DNA of 64,000 nucleotides from the NCBI GenBank assembly GCA_022494885.1, contig JAGVSM010001251.1:248001-312000 (forward strand), in the 5' to 3' direction. A model generated the notes under the pieces. It searched no databases. It worked only from the letters and a program-made list of their open reading frames with translations, and was not told the DNA's origin. Below are positions 10,020 to 22,149 of the stretch, piece by piece (the stretch's first letter is position 1; every line of letters begins with the position of its first letter). The DNA is from Micrasema longulum (lineage: Eukaryota > Arthropoda > Insecta > Trichoptera > Brachycentridae). A program made the translations under genes and the position numbers.

Positions 10020-13000
10020 TCAATGCAATTTTTAACATTTAAAATTTGGCGAAAGTGGCATCATAAGCAGCAAAAAATCAGTTTGATTTTTTTATTACTT
10101 TTTGAGGCTTTTTTTACATTTGGTGTTTTCCAGTTTCAAAGCTGCCTTCATTTTAAACGTCTTCCGTGTTTGATCGGACAAGTGATGTGTATGTTCGAGA
10201 TTGAGGTGTTTACTTGACAGGTGGGTAAGGGAGATACAAGGGTTATTTGTTGCGAGGGGTGAATGAAGCCTTCGGTTACCTAATTGTAGCAAAAGATAAT
10301 ATTATATAGATAAATTTGAATTAATATAAAATACAGAGAAAATAGCGCAGAATACATAAACAAAAAACTTTTCCTAATTAATATCTGATAAAAAGTAAAA
10401 ATTTTCCGGTATTGCTGTGAAATAATTTTACCGTTGATGTTTTTTTTTGTGTCAATAATGTAAGTTGTTTATTTGTTTTGATGTTAACACAGCCTTTTTT
10501 GAAAAAATTTAAAATGGTAAATATTTCATTTAAATATTATCAATATAATTTGAAATACATTAGTTTAAAGACATTTGAATTTATTTTATTAGAAAACTTG
10601 CCTCATCATTTTGAGATGGATGTGCAATTTGATATAACTTAAAATAGAGGAAATATTATTTATTAAATCTTTTTTGCCTTGCCATATTTCGTTAAAAAAA
10701 ATAAAATAATTAATTACTAATAAAAATTAATGTTCATATCGTGTACTTATATTATAATAAATGCGATTTCTTTAGAGGTATTTATAGAATAAACCGTGAT
10801 ATTTGAATTTTGTTTGTGTTTTTTGAAATGGTAAATGACACGTTCCCATTCTAGTGAGGGAACATTTTTCTTATTGAAAAAAATGATAATTATTGAAGAT
10901 AAAATAAATTAACAATATTCCGAAAACGTCTCCTTTTATTTAGTTGCCGATAAAGTCCAGATTTTCCGTGATCTTCCAGAACGCAGTTAGGAAAATAAAA
11001 ACCCTATGATATGGGCCTTTTTATTTGATGGCCACTCATACTGAGTGAATTTTGCGTTGTAAATACGTTCGTTCGTAAAGGTGAAAACGTTTGTGTATTA
11101 ATGGCTAGGTGAAAGGCAGCGTCTTGAGAGTTTGTTTGGAATTTACGATACGGGAAAAAGCAAAATGCCCGCTCAGCTTCTGTTGTAACCTCTGAGCGTT
11201 GGCAGTTAAAGTTTACGCGCTGCCATCAGCTATCTCTTCCAAAGTCAGTAAAAACTTCAAACTTCAATGAACAAACAAGCTCACACAAACCTTTTCGGTA
11301 TATAAATCTAAGGGCGAAAGCAGTTCGGTTCAGCCTGTCGCCGGTGTGCGTAGGTTTACCCCACTTTCCTACCTGCCGGCTTTGTATTCTTCCAAACCTT
11401 TATATGCTATTTCTCTCCCTCAAACAATAGCCTCTAACACAAATCAATTATTTCGATAAAACAGCCAGAGTACCATTTAACCCGCTGCTTTACAAACTAA
11501 AATAAATATAATCTACCAATGAAATACTGTTCAAACTGTTAAATAAAAATTCTCGGAAAAAATCTCGTTTTGAAAACTGAAGTCCATCGCTTTGTCGGAG
11601 CCGACCATTTTTCATACAGCGACAAACGTCCGGTAAAAAGTTGTTCAAACTTTCCACCTGAAAGCTGCAGTAAATAGTCGCGCAACACTTTACCCCACCA
11701 TCGTCCAGACGACCTGAGCGCATTCGAAGCAATAAAAGCTCGCGATAAAAGCTGATCTGTGAGCTTTTTTCATGCCTTAGGAGGCGCCAAGTCCAAAGAC
11801 GGGAAAACAGAATTTTGGACCCACGCCAGTTTACCTGTCGACCGCCCTCCATAACAAACACGCAAACACCTCGGTCCTCTTACTCAGTGTCGACGGGCAG
11901 ATTGTAACTAATGGTTTAACTTTGAAACTTGTCAATCTTGCAGATAAAACACCTATTTCTTTTTTACTATTATTTTGATTAACGAATGGTCGCTAATCGA
12001 ATAAAAGCAAGCTAGATCACACCAACGAACGTTCTGAACATCAAAGTAATCTTCTTAATGGAGGTGTTGGAAAATGTACACCCTACATATAAGAATTCTT
12101 AGTGAGAACTCAATTCTAAAATGCGAACTTAGTTCTATCGAAACTTTCATTATTTTTTGCCGTCGATATATCCATATATATATGCATTGTTTGTCTTTCT
12201 GGAGCCATTTGTCATTCCGCTGGCCTGTCCGGGAACCATTTCGTCTATTGCTTTTTATAAAATCAATAAACTTTTATGGGTTCGATCAATCATACTGAAG
12301 TATTTATAAAGTCATATTCTAGCCATTATACGAGGCTCAATCCTTTTATTTATTATTTATTCACGGTAGGTTTATATGATCAAAGTTTCGTTTCATTTTT
12401 TAATACAAATAAAACCATAAATTTCGTTTCATGGTCCGATGGGATAAGGATCTTAGTCAATCAATTTCAAGTAAGTATTACATTTTTGTTACTTCAGGGT
12501 TGTTTGAGGCACAAAGAATAATAATGGTCCATCTCCAAAATTTACCACTGGGGTTTTTTTCGATATATCTTTTGTTGGACATAAATATTGTTTTCATTTT
12601 CGTGACTGAAATAGTTACAATGTGTCTTATGTCAACAAAAAATTCTGAAATTTTCAGTACCATATTATCGCATTACCTGTTGAGTGGGTAAAACTTTATC
12701 AATATTTTAAACTGTTTTTCTTGAATATTAGAAAAATTATGAGCAAATGTGACTACTTTACTTTTTTACACTAGGGCATTGTTTTACACGATTTCAAAAT
12801 AACACGGTTGAAAAATTCAAAAATATTTTTTTTCAAAAATATTAATTTAACAAGGCTTAATAGTATGAAAGATTTGTTATTGGAATGCCCTACATTACAC
12901 TTTAACTTGGAGTATAATATACTGAGTGATAGTAAATAATCTTTATTACGAATTTTCACATTGTTTTCATGTCATTTTGTATTTATGAAAAAAAAAGTAC

Positions 13001-13135
13001 CATAAATAGTTGACAATATTGTTTTTTTTAAAAAACAAATCAATTTTTACACAAGGAAACCTATCCACCATTATTTTTTTTTAGTATTTATTTTTTTACA
13101 CGGTATAGTTCCAGTATATTTAACATTATTCATAA
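10020..13135. other. Intronic sequence without a supported gene
   Basis: The segment at about 11100-11900 is less AT-rich than its surroundings and holds a 123-codon minus-strand ORF (11490-11861), but I recognise no domain in it. ORFs of 74-86 codons at 12074-12691 overlap each other in different frames and look like chance ORFs. A conserved non-coding region or remote element cannot be excluded. Confidence 0.45.
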
Positions 13136-13139
13136 TCCA

Positions 13140-13440
13140 CTAAATATAAATATCAGACGCCGAAACAAAGTCGCCAACATAGCAGACCGTATCGCTAAAT
13201 TAAAATTGCAACCAGGTCATATTGCGATACACGAGAGCTGGATACCCAGAGTTCTAAAATTGAGACTGTGAGAAAACAAAAGACCAGTAAAGTGACCCCG
13301 AAAAGAATGGGTTGACGATGATCCCAGTCGCTGGAAGAAATCGATCGAAAAAAGCACACAAGAGAAAAGAATGGAAAATATAAGAAAAGACCCATATCCA
13401 GCAGTGGCGAGATGGCTAAAAAAGAAGAAGAATAACCCTG
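13140..13440 (+). pseudogene. LINE ORF2 C-terminal tail remnant
   Basis: One frame reads KRPVK-stop-PRKEWVDDDPSRWKKS followed by a basic Q/E/K-rich stretch. This resembles the GRPK.RW.DD....W...A.dR..W motif that ends many LINE ORF2 proteins of the RTE/R1-like 'endonuclease-reverse transcriptase' type. Upstream, KSPT and GHIAIH are degraded. It ends in an AAG-rich tail near 13420-13432. It carries stops and frame changes and is clearly dead. Confidence 0.65.
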
Positions 13441-13449
13441 TGTCTCGCG

Positions 13450-15095
13450 CATTTGTATTCTGTATTCGATTCCCGGTAAGGTCAAAGACAATAAGTAAAT
13501 GCATTTTTTTAAAATTGTATTATAACAATTATTTTGCATTTTCTTCTTTTGTGCAAAAAATAAATTGAGCGTCTATAAATTTTATTTAGTGGAGTTAAAC
13601 CACGATTCTTCTCTGAGCCTCGCTTAGCAAGATGGAAATTATTTTCAGTGTAAACTTTCATTGAAGAATCTGAAGTTTTTATAAAATAATTGCAATATTT
13701 TAACGGGGTTGAATTGGTTTAGAATTTCCTTTTTTATTTTCCCGCGTTTCGAAGACCCACAGAAGCATCTTGATTTCGTTCATCCCTTTCGTTTGTTCCC
13801 CTTTCAATACGTGGCCCTGGACGGCTTCCCGCGTAAATTGTTCCCTTTGAGCAATCTTCGAAATTATTCTTTTCTATTCGCTCTTTCTCCTTCTTCCTCT
13901 CCTCACTTATCCGCCAGTATTTTGTGTACGAATTGAATGTGACGTATTTCTTTTATTTCTTTAATTTTTCATTTTTTCAGCAAGGCCATGTTACATTTTT
14001 CAGTACTTTTTCAAATAAATGTATTTATTTAACTTTTTGTAGATACATACAAATTCGTTTTTAAACGGGCTTATAGAAAAATTATTCCAACTAACGAAAA
14101 AGGGGAATAAAGAGAGAAAAAACGAGGAGAAATCAGAAAAGAGAAGGAAAAGTAAGGAAAAAAAAGGCTTGAATATTTCAATTTACATTTGTTTACAAAT
14201 ATCCCTTGTATTTTTTTTTTAACTTCAGTTATTACAAAGTAAAATACTTTTCAAGTTTAAATATGACCATAGTTCACAGAAAACAAAAATCATAAATAAA
14301 CTAACACAAAGTAAACAGGTTATCACAACGCGTTAACGAGCTTTTTGATTTTATACTTACTAAAAGTGGAATTAAATAGTATAAAATTAAATTTTAACTC
14401 CTATTTTAGGTGCACAAATATAACCTAAAAATATTTGACGTTTAAGTTTGATGTTAACGCGTCGACAGTTAATGGTAACGCTTCGACACAAAGAGTCTCC
14501 CAATGTTGTAGAACGTTGTCTCTGCCGCACCAGTCCGGTCGAAGATAATTCATATAATACTGAGAGAGACAGCGCTTTACAAAACAATTTAGAACGCATG
14601 TATATTCCTGTAGTTTCGGATCATTTCAATCCAAGTTTAAAAGGTCGAATTGTAACAAACAAATATGAATTCTATTTATTTAAATAATAGATTTCAATTT
14701 CCTATCCGCCAATTAGTATATTGTGGTCGACAATTCAGACAAAGCACAGCAGCATGAGATAACAAAGGGTGTTTTTTTATTTTTTTATTATTTCATTCAT
14801 CAATAGGCAGGTAAACATACGAAACCTTACACCATGAGGCCGATTAATCTCCACTCGATTTTTTTTTGCCACTTTTTTACCCGCGAGTAAAAACTAAAGA
14901 AATAAATTCAAAAAGAAAATAATAAATAACCACCCACTCTAATTTTACCAAACGGAATGGATTGGCGCAATAGATGTAAAACAGTACTGCATATGATAGA
15001 CACAATCGATTATTTCTAGTAATCATGTAATTCTATGTAATCAATAAAGCAACAAAACAATAGTTTAAACTATATAAAAAATAGAACGAGAATAA
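13450..15095. other. AT-rich intronic sequence, no gene seen
   Basis: No exon or element could be recognised. Long T and A runs are common. The ORFs at 13709-13936 and 14448-14687 have no identifiable domain. Confidence 0.45.
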
Positions 15096-15099
15096 TAGC

Positions 15100-15260
15100 T
15101 TGCCTTGGCGCAGTTGGTTAGACGCGAGGAAAAATCCAGCTAAGATTTTTTATCAATTGGTCTGGGTGTTGTGGTGTATTATTCATAACCTCCTTCCATA
15201 TCTTTTCTTTCCTACCTGCTGACAAGCCTCTACAACAGAGACTTAGTGGGTCATTCCTTT
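15100..15260 (+). mobile_element. tRNA-like head of a degraded SINE
   Basis: GCCTTGGCGCAGTTGGTTAG at 15103-15122 is a good A-box-bearing tRNA-like start. No B box follows at the expected distance; a TGGTCTGGGTGTTGTGGTGT body-like segment appears instead. It is best read as a SINE that has lost part of its tRNA region. Confidence 0.5.
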
Positions 15261-15269
15261 AAACATTTA

Positions 15270-17920
15270 TTTATTTTACCATACAAATCGAAGCTTGTTA
15301 ATAAGTCAGACAAATTAAAATAAGTAAACTTGACATCTAAAAAATTAACGAATTTTTTTATGTTATAGAACACAGAAGATGTCTTCATAATAACAACTTC
15401 TCCGAATTTGTAAATCATCTATTCAATTTCGATAATGACTCTTAAAAATATACAGGAGTTAGAATTTTACATACAAATAAATAAAAGCTTAAAATTAAAA
15501 GTAAATAATTTGGAAATTTTATATATTAGGAAGGCTTTGAATAATAATGCCCCTATAAAAGGGTTTAAAAAATTATGAAATCAAATTACCTTTAAATACA
15601 GCTCATCATACGGTGTTCTATTCTAATGGTTACCCTATGCCTAGAAAATTCATTCTTCTGCCTTCCTCTCCACCCCTTTTTTAAAATATTGCTCCTACAA
15701 GATAAAACATTTTTCTTACTATAATCAGTGCACGTAAATGTTTAGTAGGTACGCTTCTAATAGCGGCGTCCTATCAAAACGTTGGTTTATTATTTTTGTG
15801 CAATGGTGAAGGCCAGTAAGCTTTGCCTGATAGTGTAATCAGTATTCCGGCTTAGAGACGGGTATGTCTTGGAATTGGGAGACAGAAAAATAGAGAAGTG
15901 GTTATATCCAAAGAGTTACTCACATTTATTTAAATGTTTGACAACAAAGATAATGCTTAAAATATTGATGATATACTTTTTTAATGTTAACATATATATT
16001 TTTTTTATTTATTTACTTTCAACGCCGATAAGGTTTTTATATAACCTGTAGTGTGATAAAATTTACCTTTTAAAAAATGCATTAAAAAATACCATACGAA
16101 ACTACTTTACACAAAAAAAACATTAAAATAAGATGTACTCAATTATTTCGTCAAAAGACTGGATTAATACCAAAAGTAATACGCTAACAAAATACAGACA
16201 TAATTACAGCGGTAACGAAATTTTGAGCCGGACATAATATTTATCTTAAACAAATTATTTTAAAAATCAATACATAATAGTATTTACAAAATAGATTTCT
16301 TCCGTTATCAAAATATAAAACGTAATATTTATGAATGTATGTTATGTTTTGTAAACAATTAATGTCAATGTTAGCGAAAACGAAAGCTATATTTCATTCC
16401 TACCCCTAAACATCACTAAACGTCACCCCAAGCACTTTGAGTTGAAACAATCTTTGAAGGGTCATTCTATAGCAGGTGAGAAGAGTCTTCTCAGGAGATG
16501 AAGTGTCGGGGCAAACAATATTATTTTTCCGGAAGGGAAACAGGAAGTCGATACAAAGCGATGAAGGGAACAAAGCAGATATAACGGTTAGATAAAGCTC
16601 TTGAAAAATCTCAAAGTAATCAAAACACTTTTAGCGATTTGTTGCAGTAATGGAATTTTAATTAAGCGTTTTAATTAGACTTTAGTGCATAATGATTAAT
16701 TTGAGATACGTGTTTGATGTGTTTGATAGTTTTTTTTAATTGATTTATTCCGGTGAAAGGCTGAATTGTGCAAAACTAATTCAACCATATAAGAAACCTT
16801 TTTTTATTAATATTTAATTACTTTATTTATTCATAAAGCTTCACATAAGCAACAGAGATGCAGAACACTTAAAAAAATATGGGTGGTTTAGATATAACAG
16901 GTCTTTATGACAGGGCTTAAGTTTACACAGAGTGTAACTACACCATTGTAGATATCTTTGAAAAACCCTTTTTTTCGGAGTTTCGAGAAAATTGTAAAGG
17001 TAAATTGTTATTTTTTTATTAGCTGTTTAAATACGTATTTAAAATAAACAGATATTTTACTAGGCAATAATATATAGAATAATTATAAATTAATCATTCA
17101 TTCATTATCAAGTCCCAAGTTGTTGCTGATTTATTTCATTGTAAGTTTAGTTCCTACGGGGCGACCCTTCTTCTGTATTTCATATACAAGAACATAATAG
17201 TTCTAAATAACATAATAAAATTATTTATAATCTGTTGTTATTTCTTTATTTATGTTTTATTTTTTCTTGATTCTATTTATTAGAACAAATTATTTCTCTT
17301 TATAATTATTTTATATCAGTATTATACATATTTAAATGTATATGCTATTAACCTTAGTAGTAGTTCTAGATAATAATATATACGTTTGATAATGTATATG
17401 TTTGTGTATGTTTTATATGTGCGTTCATGTGTGTGTGCGTGCATGACTCGGGGTGTGGACTTGGTATTTTGATTTATTACCAATGATAACCTCCATAAAA
17501 AATGAAAATGTTAACAATTATTCTTTTCTCACTTGTGTTTCTTATTTTTTTGTCACTTTTGTATAATTTATGAAAACTCAATTGGTCTTTTTATGTTAGA
17601 AATTTTATGAATGACTGTATATTTACTGAATAAAATAAAATAAACACTAATTTTTTTATCGTTTAGTGTTATTCAAAATTATTTTAATTGCTTTATGAAT
17701 ACGAATTTTTTTCTTCCTTTTTTTATAGGTTCAAAATATTTCTATAACACATTTTTTTCATCAATATTTTTTAACTGTTTATATAATTTTTATACCGTTT
17801 ATATTTTCAGGCTTCTGAATTTGTTAATAACTGTTTCACTTTCAATTTGTTTTTAATGCAAAGTTTTATTTGTAATGTTGTTACTTACCTCTTTTAACGT
17901 ATATATATTATTTAATTATA
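15270..17920. other. AT-rich intronic sequence, no gene seen
   Basis: Only AT-rich sequence, a TG/TA-rich tract (17390-17450) and chance ORFs are visible. Confidence 0.45.
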
Positions 17921-17927
17921 TTTGCAA

Positions 17928-17975
17928 CTTATATGTGAAAGGCACTTAGTGCCGTTTATTTCAATAAAATAAAAA
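17928..17975 (+). repeat. Possible LINE 3' terminus with hairpin
   Basis: GGCACTTAGTGCC is a perfect short inverted repeat, followed by GTTTATTTCAATAAAATAAA. A terminal hairpin and an AATAAA-rich tail are typical of insect non-LTR 3' ends. No coding part was recognised upstream. Confidence 0.4.
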
Positions 17976-18779
17976 AACAGAAAGAATCTCAATAAATATC
18001 AATATTCACAGTTAAATAATTAAAACGCATCTTATTTATTTTTAAACTTAAGTTAAATTGTAAAACTTTTATTAAAATACTGTTTTTATATATGAATGTT
18101 TATCTTTAGTGAAAAATAGATTTTCCGAATGTAGTTAAAATCAACAGCGCGGCTTTCCCGCTTCTGAAGCAAACGTCACAAGAAAATTGGTTCACCTCAA
18201 ACGTGTACAAATAGCCCTTCTGTTGAAAGTGACGGCTTTTGTAGTAGGACCCTTGTTAAGCCTGTCGCAGCTCAACCATTTTTTCCATTCTCGGCAATTA
18301 CGATGCAAAATTTTCGTAACAGGTGCTCTCCATGCAACGCCTTTGTTGTGCCTACAAAACTCAGAAACTTTACCGGTGAGGGGATTTTCCACTTCAATCA
18401 GGTGGGAAACCGAATATATTACTTTGCCGGTTCGTTGTTTTGATACAATTATACCTGCCTAAATTCAACAAATATTGACAGATACCAATAATCACGGTAT
18501 AATTAACGACAATGTTATATTTATCCTGTGCAGATTGATTTGTTTTGATCCTTAATAATACAAAAACTATATGAAAATCTAGTGAAATTAATAATACACA
18601 TATACTTTGTATTATCTGGACTCCGAAATACGCCTTTAAAACTAATTAATACTTTTAAACTTTTAACAATCAATATAATTACCCTGCATACACGAATGTC
18701 CCGATTGTTTCCTTTTGTAAACTTGTAATAATGCAAAGATTTTGAGGACCCATTAAACGATTATTGAGGGAGAACAAGG

Positions 18780-19985
18780 CGGGCTTCCTACCTGGTAGGT
18801 CATGCGCGGATCATATCCATAATATACGCTGTATTCTCAAGGAGATCAAAGAACTAAACAGTTCCTTGGCTATGGTGCTTCGTAGATTACGAAAAAACTT
18901 GATGGTCCGCACAGACCTACACTCTGAAAAATACTAGAATCATATCGGGTGCCTACAAAATAGCAAGCTTGTCAAAGCTCTCCACTCAAGTAGCGAATGC
19001 TGAGTCAAAATCAACGATATTTTCACATATTGGTTTGAGGTCACCACCGAAGTTCGTCAAGGTTGGGTCCTAGCACCATTCCTTTTTATAATCTTTATAA
19101 TAAGACTTCATCCTAAGGAATTCGATTTCACTTGATCGAGAAACATCCATCTCCTCCTTCCAAAAACTCTGCGGCCTAGAGTATGCCGATGATCCTGTTA
19201 TAATTGACCATTCAGTCACGGGTATAATTGACAATTCAGTCAGGCCACTGTTGATAGCGTATAAGGGTACTCCGCATGCATAGGATTAAAAATCAATAAT
19301 GCTTAAATCCATAAACATAAACTTCATGCCTTGGTGCCCAAAATTCCCTGACTCTGTCAAACCAAATTATCAAAAGGGTCAAGAGTTTCAAATACTTGGG
19401 GGTTTATGTTACGTAAATGGCAGCTTTCAAAAAGAACTGGGAGTGCGGCTATGTATAGCAGGCACCCCATTCAACAGTATGAAGGCTCTCTGGAGATCGG
19501 ATATTTACTTAGTGAAAACCAAATGCCACCTTTATATCGCCTGCATAACACCTATTCTCCACTATAGATACGAATCGAGGCACCTCACTTGGGCCCAAAA
19601 CAGCAAAATACTGAATTTTGAGAATAGGTGTCTCAGAAGAATCTTGTGTGTGCCTTGGTTTGACTTTGTGCTTAATAAAATAATAAGAGAATGGACGCAG
19701 CAAACTTCGGTAACAACTATCAAGCAGAAGTGATACGGTTGGCTTGGCCATGTACTGCGGATGCCTCTCGAGAGCCTTAACCACGTTTGCCTTCTTTACA
19801 AGGCATCAGGTTCTCGACGTCATGGACGTTCACTGCTGACTGCTTGTGTGCAGTTTATGTCAGAACTATGAGACGTGAACCTGACTTGGAAAAATTCACA
19901 GCAACTAACAGCCGACAGGATCCCTGGAGGATCTTCGCGGACACCATATGCTCCAACTAGGGAGCGATCATGGAATGAAAAAAAA
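18780..19985 (+). pseudogene. LINE reverse-transcriptase remnant (family F), longest copy
   Basis: Several reverse-transcriptase blocks can be read in order across frames. They are a VDYEKT block (18883-18900), EVRQGWVLAPFLF (near 19050-19090, motif B-like), and GLEYADDPVIID near 19170-19203, which holds the YADD catalytic motif. Next come QEFQILGG and the LYIACITPILHYRYES connection region. CLRRILCVPWFDFV and WLGHVLRMPLESLNH-like text end the protein. Stops and frameshifts occur throughout. The 3' part (19740-19985, with GCATCAGGTTCTCGACGTC and CTCCAACTAGGGAGCGA) recurs at 41380-41640, 57520-57760 and 62337-62545. The element belongs to the broad endonuclease-RT non-LTR group; the clade is not assigned. 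Confidence 0.88.
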
Positions 19986-20240
19986 TAAGAAGTAGACGTA
20001 AACTAGAGACAAGATCTGGACTTTTTTGGTGCAAGTCTTTTTAGCTTTAAACAATAACTAAGATTGAACAGATCTTGTCTCGAGGTAATAATTATTATTT
20101 ATTTTTTGTCCTAGCTTTAATTTTTTTAGTTTTATTTTATTTTCATTACGCCTATACATATTACAAAGTAATGCTTTTACCATTGTTAAATGGACTCAAT
20201 AAGTCCGTAAATAAATAAACAAATAAATAAATGGAGAAAT
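19986..20240 (+). mobile_element. LINE family J 3' end with conserved hairpin
   Basis: The sequence begins directly after the family F tail, so it is a separate, severely 5'-truncated insertion. GAGACAAGATCTG (20006-20018) pairs perfectly with CAGATCTTGTCTC (20069-20081). The same hairpin and the ACTTTTTTGGT word occur in the family J copy at 47830-48330 (minus strand). The tail has AATGGACTCAATAAGTCCG, itself a short hairpin (GGACTCAATAAGTCC), and ends in AAATAAATAAA repeats at 20205-20230. Confidence 0.8.
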
Positions 20241-20244
20241 TTTC

Positions 20245-21595
20245 TTAAACTTTTTATCTTTTAAGGGATTTCTTTTCTCTTTAGTAGCAAAAAGGACGGG
20301 CGATTTTGATCAATTTTGATTTATTTGTTTCCCGTTTTTAACAATCACTTAAAATAAATAATTAAAAACTCTGTTTTCACTCGTAAAACACCCAAAACAA
20401 GAATTTTGTCACAATATTAATTTCGTTGATATCTTATCTTTAATCAAAGTCAATCTACCTTGAAGAGTCAATTATATGATTGCGTGTTTTAAATAAAAGG
20501 AAAAATAGGTAAACTTTACACAATCCTGAATATTTTTTTGTATCTCGTAAAAGGCTAACAAAATTGGATAAACTTAAATATTTTTCGACTGAGAAAACTA
20601 ATAAATATCTTTACACGTAATTTTCGAGCTTTTTTTACGAATAATAATTAGATCTTTATCAATATTATTTTTGAATTCCTATAATACTTAGCAAGAGAAA
20701 ATGGTGGTTCTACAAATCTCCGTCGTGTTATCCATCCTGTATAAACAGTTTTATGCTAATTTTCGTCTAACCCATTAAAATATTTTACGGAATTTTGAAT
20801 CCCGTTTTTGAATCATGGAGTGCGTGATCAGATATAAAGCGGATTATTAAGCCGACCCGTTGTTCGAATGCAATCAATTAAACGGTGTTTGATGTTAACG
20901 CCTCGTACACAATAAATCCAGCCTTCAGATGGAAGGGTGTGATAAGGCTGATACTCCCTTAATGCACGCAATTAAAGCATTACTGTGCCAGATATAGCTT
21001 ATTCAGGCGAGACAAGAGTCTTCTTTTGTGCCTTAATCTAAACAATAGCACATGCGGGAGTCCCTTTGTTCCACTTTGCTTTCTGAGTCTCACTTATTGA
21101 TTTACTGTTGTATATCTAATATCAAACACCACGTTTCCACGCTAACCTGAATATTTTTTTAACATATTCTTTATTTGAACAATCTTCCTTTTTTAATTAT
21201 ATTGAAACACCAACATACAATTGATAATTTATAGAACGACGGTAACGATAAGAAAATCAACAGTTGTAATGAAAACCATTCTAACCAAATATTACCTACA
21301 TGTGTTGGCATTAAATTGGTTTTTAAATTACCCTAAAATTCGTTAGCATTGATCTTTCATTTCGTTTTTTATATTCAAGTTATTAAATAAACCACACTTT
21401 AAAGTAAAAAATGTTTTGGAAAAAAATTGGCTATTAATTTATTTACATAGAAAGCACGGAAACAGGAAACTTCTTGACAATTGTAACTTTATTTGTAAAT
21501 AATCTGTTTATATTATAAACAAACCTATTTGTTATATGTATACTTATATTCTTTTATGTACATATTTGTTATTAAATCAATGAAAATCAATGAAA
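20245..21595. other. AT-rich intronic sequence, no gene seen
   Basis: Nothing coding was recognised. A CATCCTGTATAAA word at 20730 resembles the end of the foldback at 291-653, but it is too short to call. Confidence 0.4.
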
Positions 21596-21602
21596 TGTTG
21601 GA

Positions 21603-21990
21603 ATGAAAGGGAATAAAATCAGGGAAAAAATTAGTTGTAGAGAGGGTGTTAAAATACACGGAAAAAATAAAAATGTGAGAAGGTTTGCCAATGTCATCGC
21701 TTTGATTAAAACTGAAACTCTTTCATTCACAGAGAAAGTATTAAATAATAAATATATAGGTGTAGAAATTTTGTATGTCAATAAAATGGTTTTCGTTTAG
21801 ATAATTTAGAACGATTAGAAATTAGTAAAGCCAGTAATCAAAAACTTCAAATAATAAATAATCAATTAAATTTTACTTCGAGTCCTCTTTTAAAACTATT
21901 CCCGTTATGATTTATTTTATCTTCTTTCTCTCTCTTTCTTTCAATTTTCTGTCTCTTTCGTACAATATTTTATTATATAAATAGCAACGC
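21603..21990 (+). other. Unrecognised open segment with TATA-like box upstream of the ribozyme unit
   Basis: A 65-codon ORF (21603-21800) is rich in Lys and Asn. With frame changes the similarity to coding sequence continues to about 21910 (ERLEIS, QIINNQLNF). I do not recognise the product; it could be the C-terminal remnant of the neighbouring retroelement. A TATATAAATA-like box at about 21973-21983 lies some 20-30 bp before the start of the repeat unit at 22002, a plausible promoter spacing. Confidence 0.3.
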
Positions 21991-22001
21991 GTGTAATTAT
22001 A

Positions 22002-22147
22002 AGTTAGTTAAATTCCTGACGATGAGGTAGTAACCTCGAAACCAGTCGAAGTGTAATTAAAAAAATTAAAGTGGTTTATACAAATGTATGAACAAATAAG
22101 TGTAATATGTCATACCACAAAGTTAAAAATGTTTTTGATAACAATAA
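22002..22147 (+). mobile_element. Penelope-like/retrozyme-like unit A, copy 1
   Basis: It starts GTTAGTTAAATTCCTGACGA and ends GATAACAATA. The same start and end delimit the copy at 49111-49258, giving a unit of about 147 nt. A hammerhead-like fold occupies 22013-22050. Then come GTGTAATT, an A-rich run and a conserved ATGTCATACCACAAAGT segment that would encode MSYHKVKNVFDNN. Penelope-like elements are known to carry hammerhead motifs in their terminal repeats; the assignment to that group is inferred. Confidence 0.7.
22013..22050 (+). ncRNA. Hammerhead-ribozyme-like fold (unit A, copy 1)
   Basis: Stem I is UUC (22013-22015) with GAA (22048-22050). The core is CUGACGA (22016-22022), followed by one extra U (22023). 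Stem II is GAGGU (22024-22028) with ACCUC (22033-22037) around an AGUA loop, then GAAA (22038-22041). Stem III is ACCAGU (22041-22046), with C at 22047 as the cleavage residue. The extra U at stem II and the broken stem III palindrome suggest weak or lost activity. Confidence 0.55.
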
Positions 22148-22149
22148 AA

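Noticed and set aside
11490..11861. 123-codon minus-strand ORF
   Set aside because: No recognisable domain, no splice or promoter support. It lies in a less AT-rich patch, where chance ORFs are longer.
12074..12691. Series of 60-86-codon ORFs
   Set aside because: They overlap in several frames and on both strands, without any family signature.
13195..13539. 114- and 95-codon minus-strand ORFs
   Set aside because: They are antisense to a recognisable LINE C-terminal tail on the plus strand.
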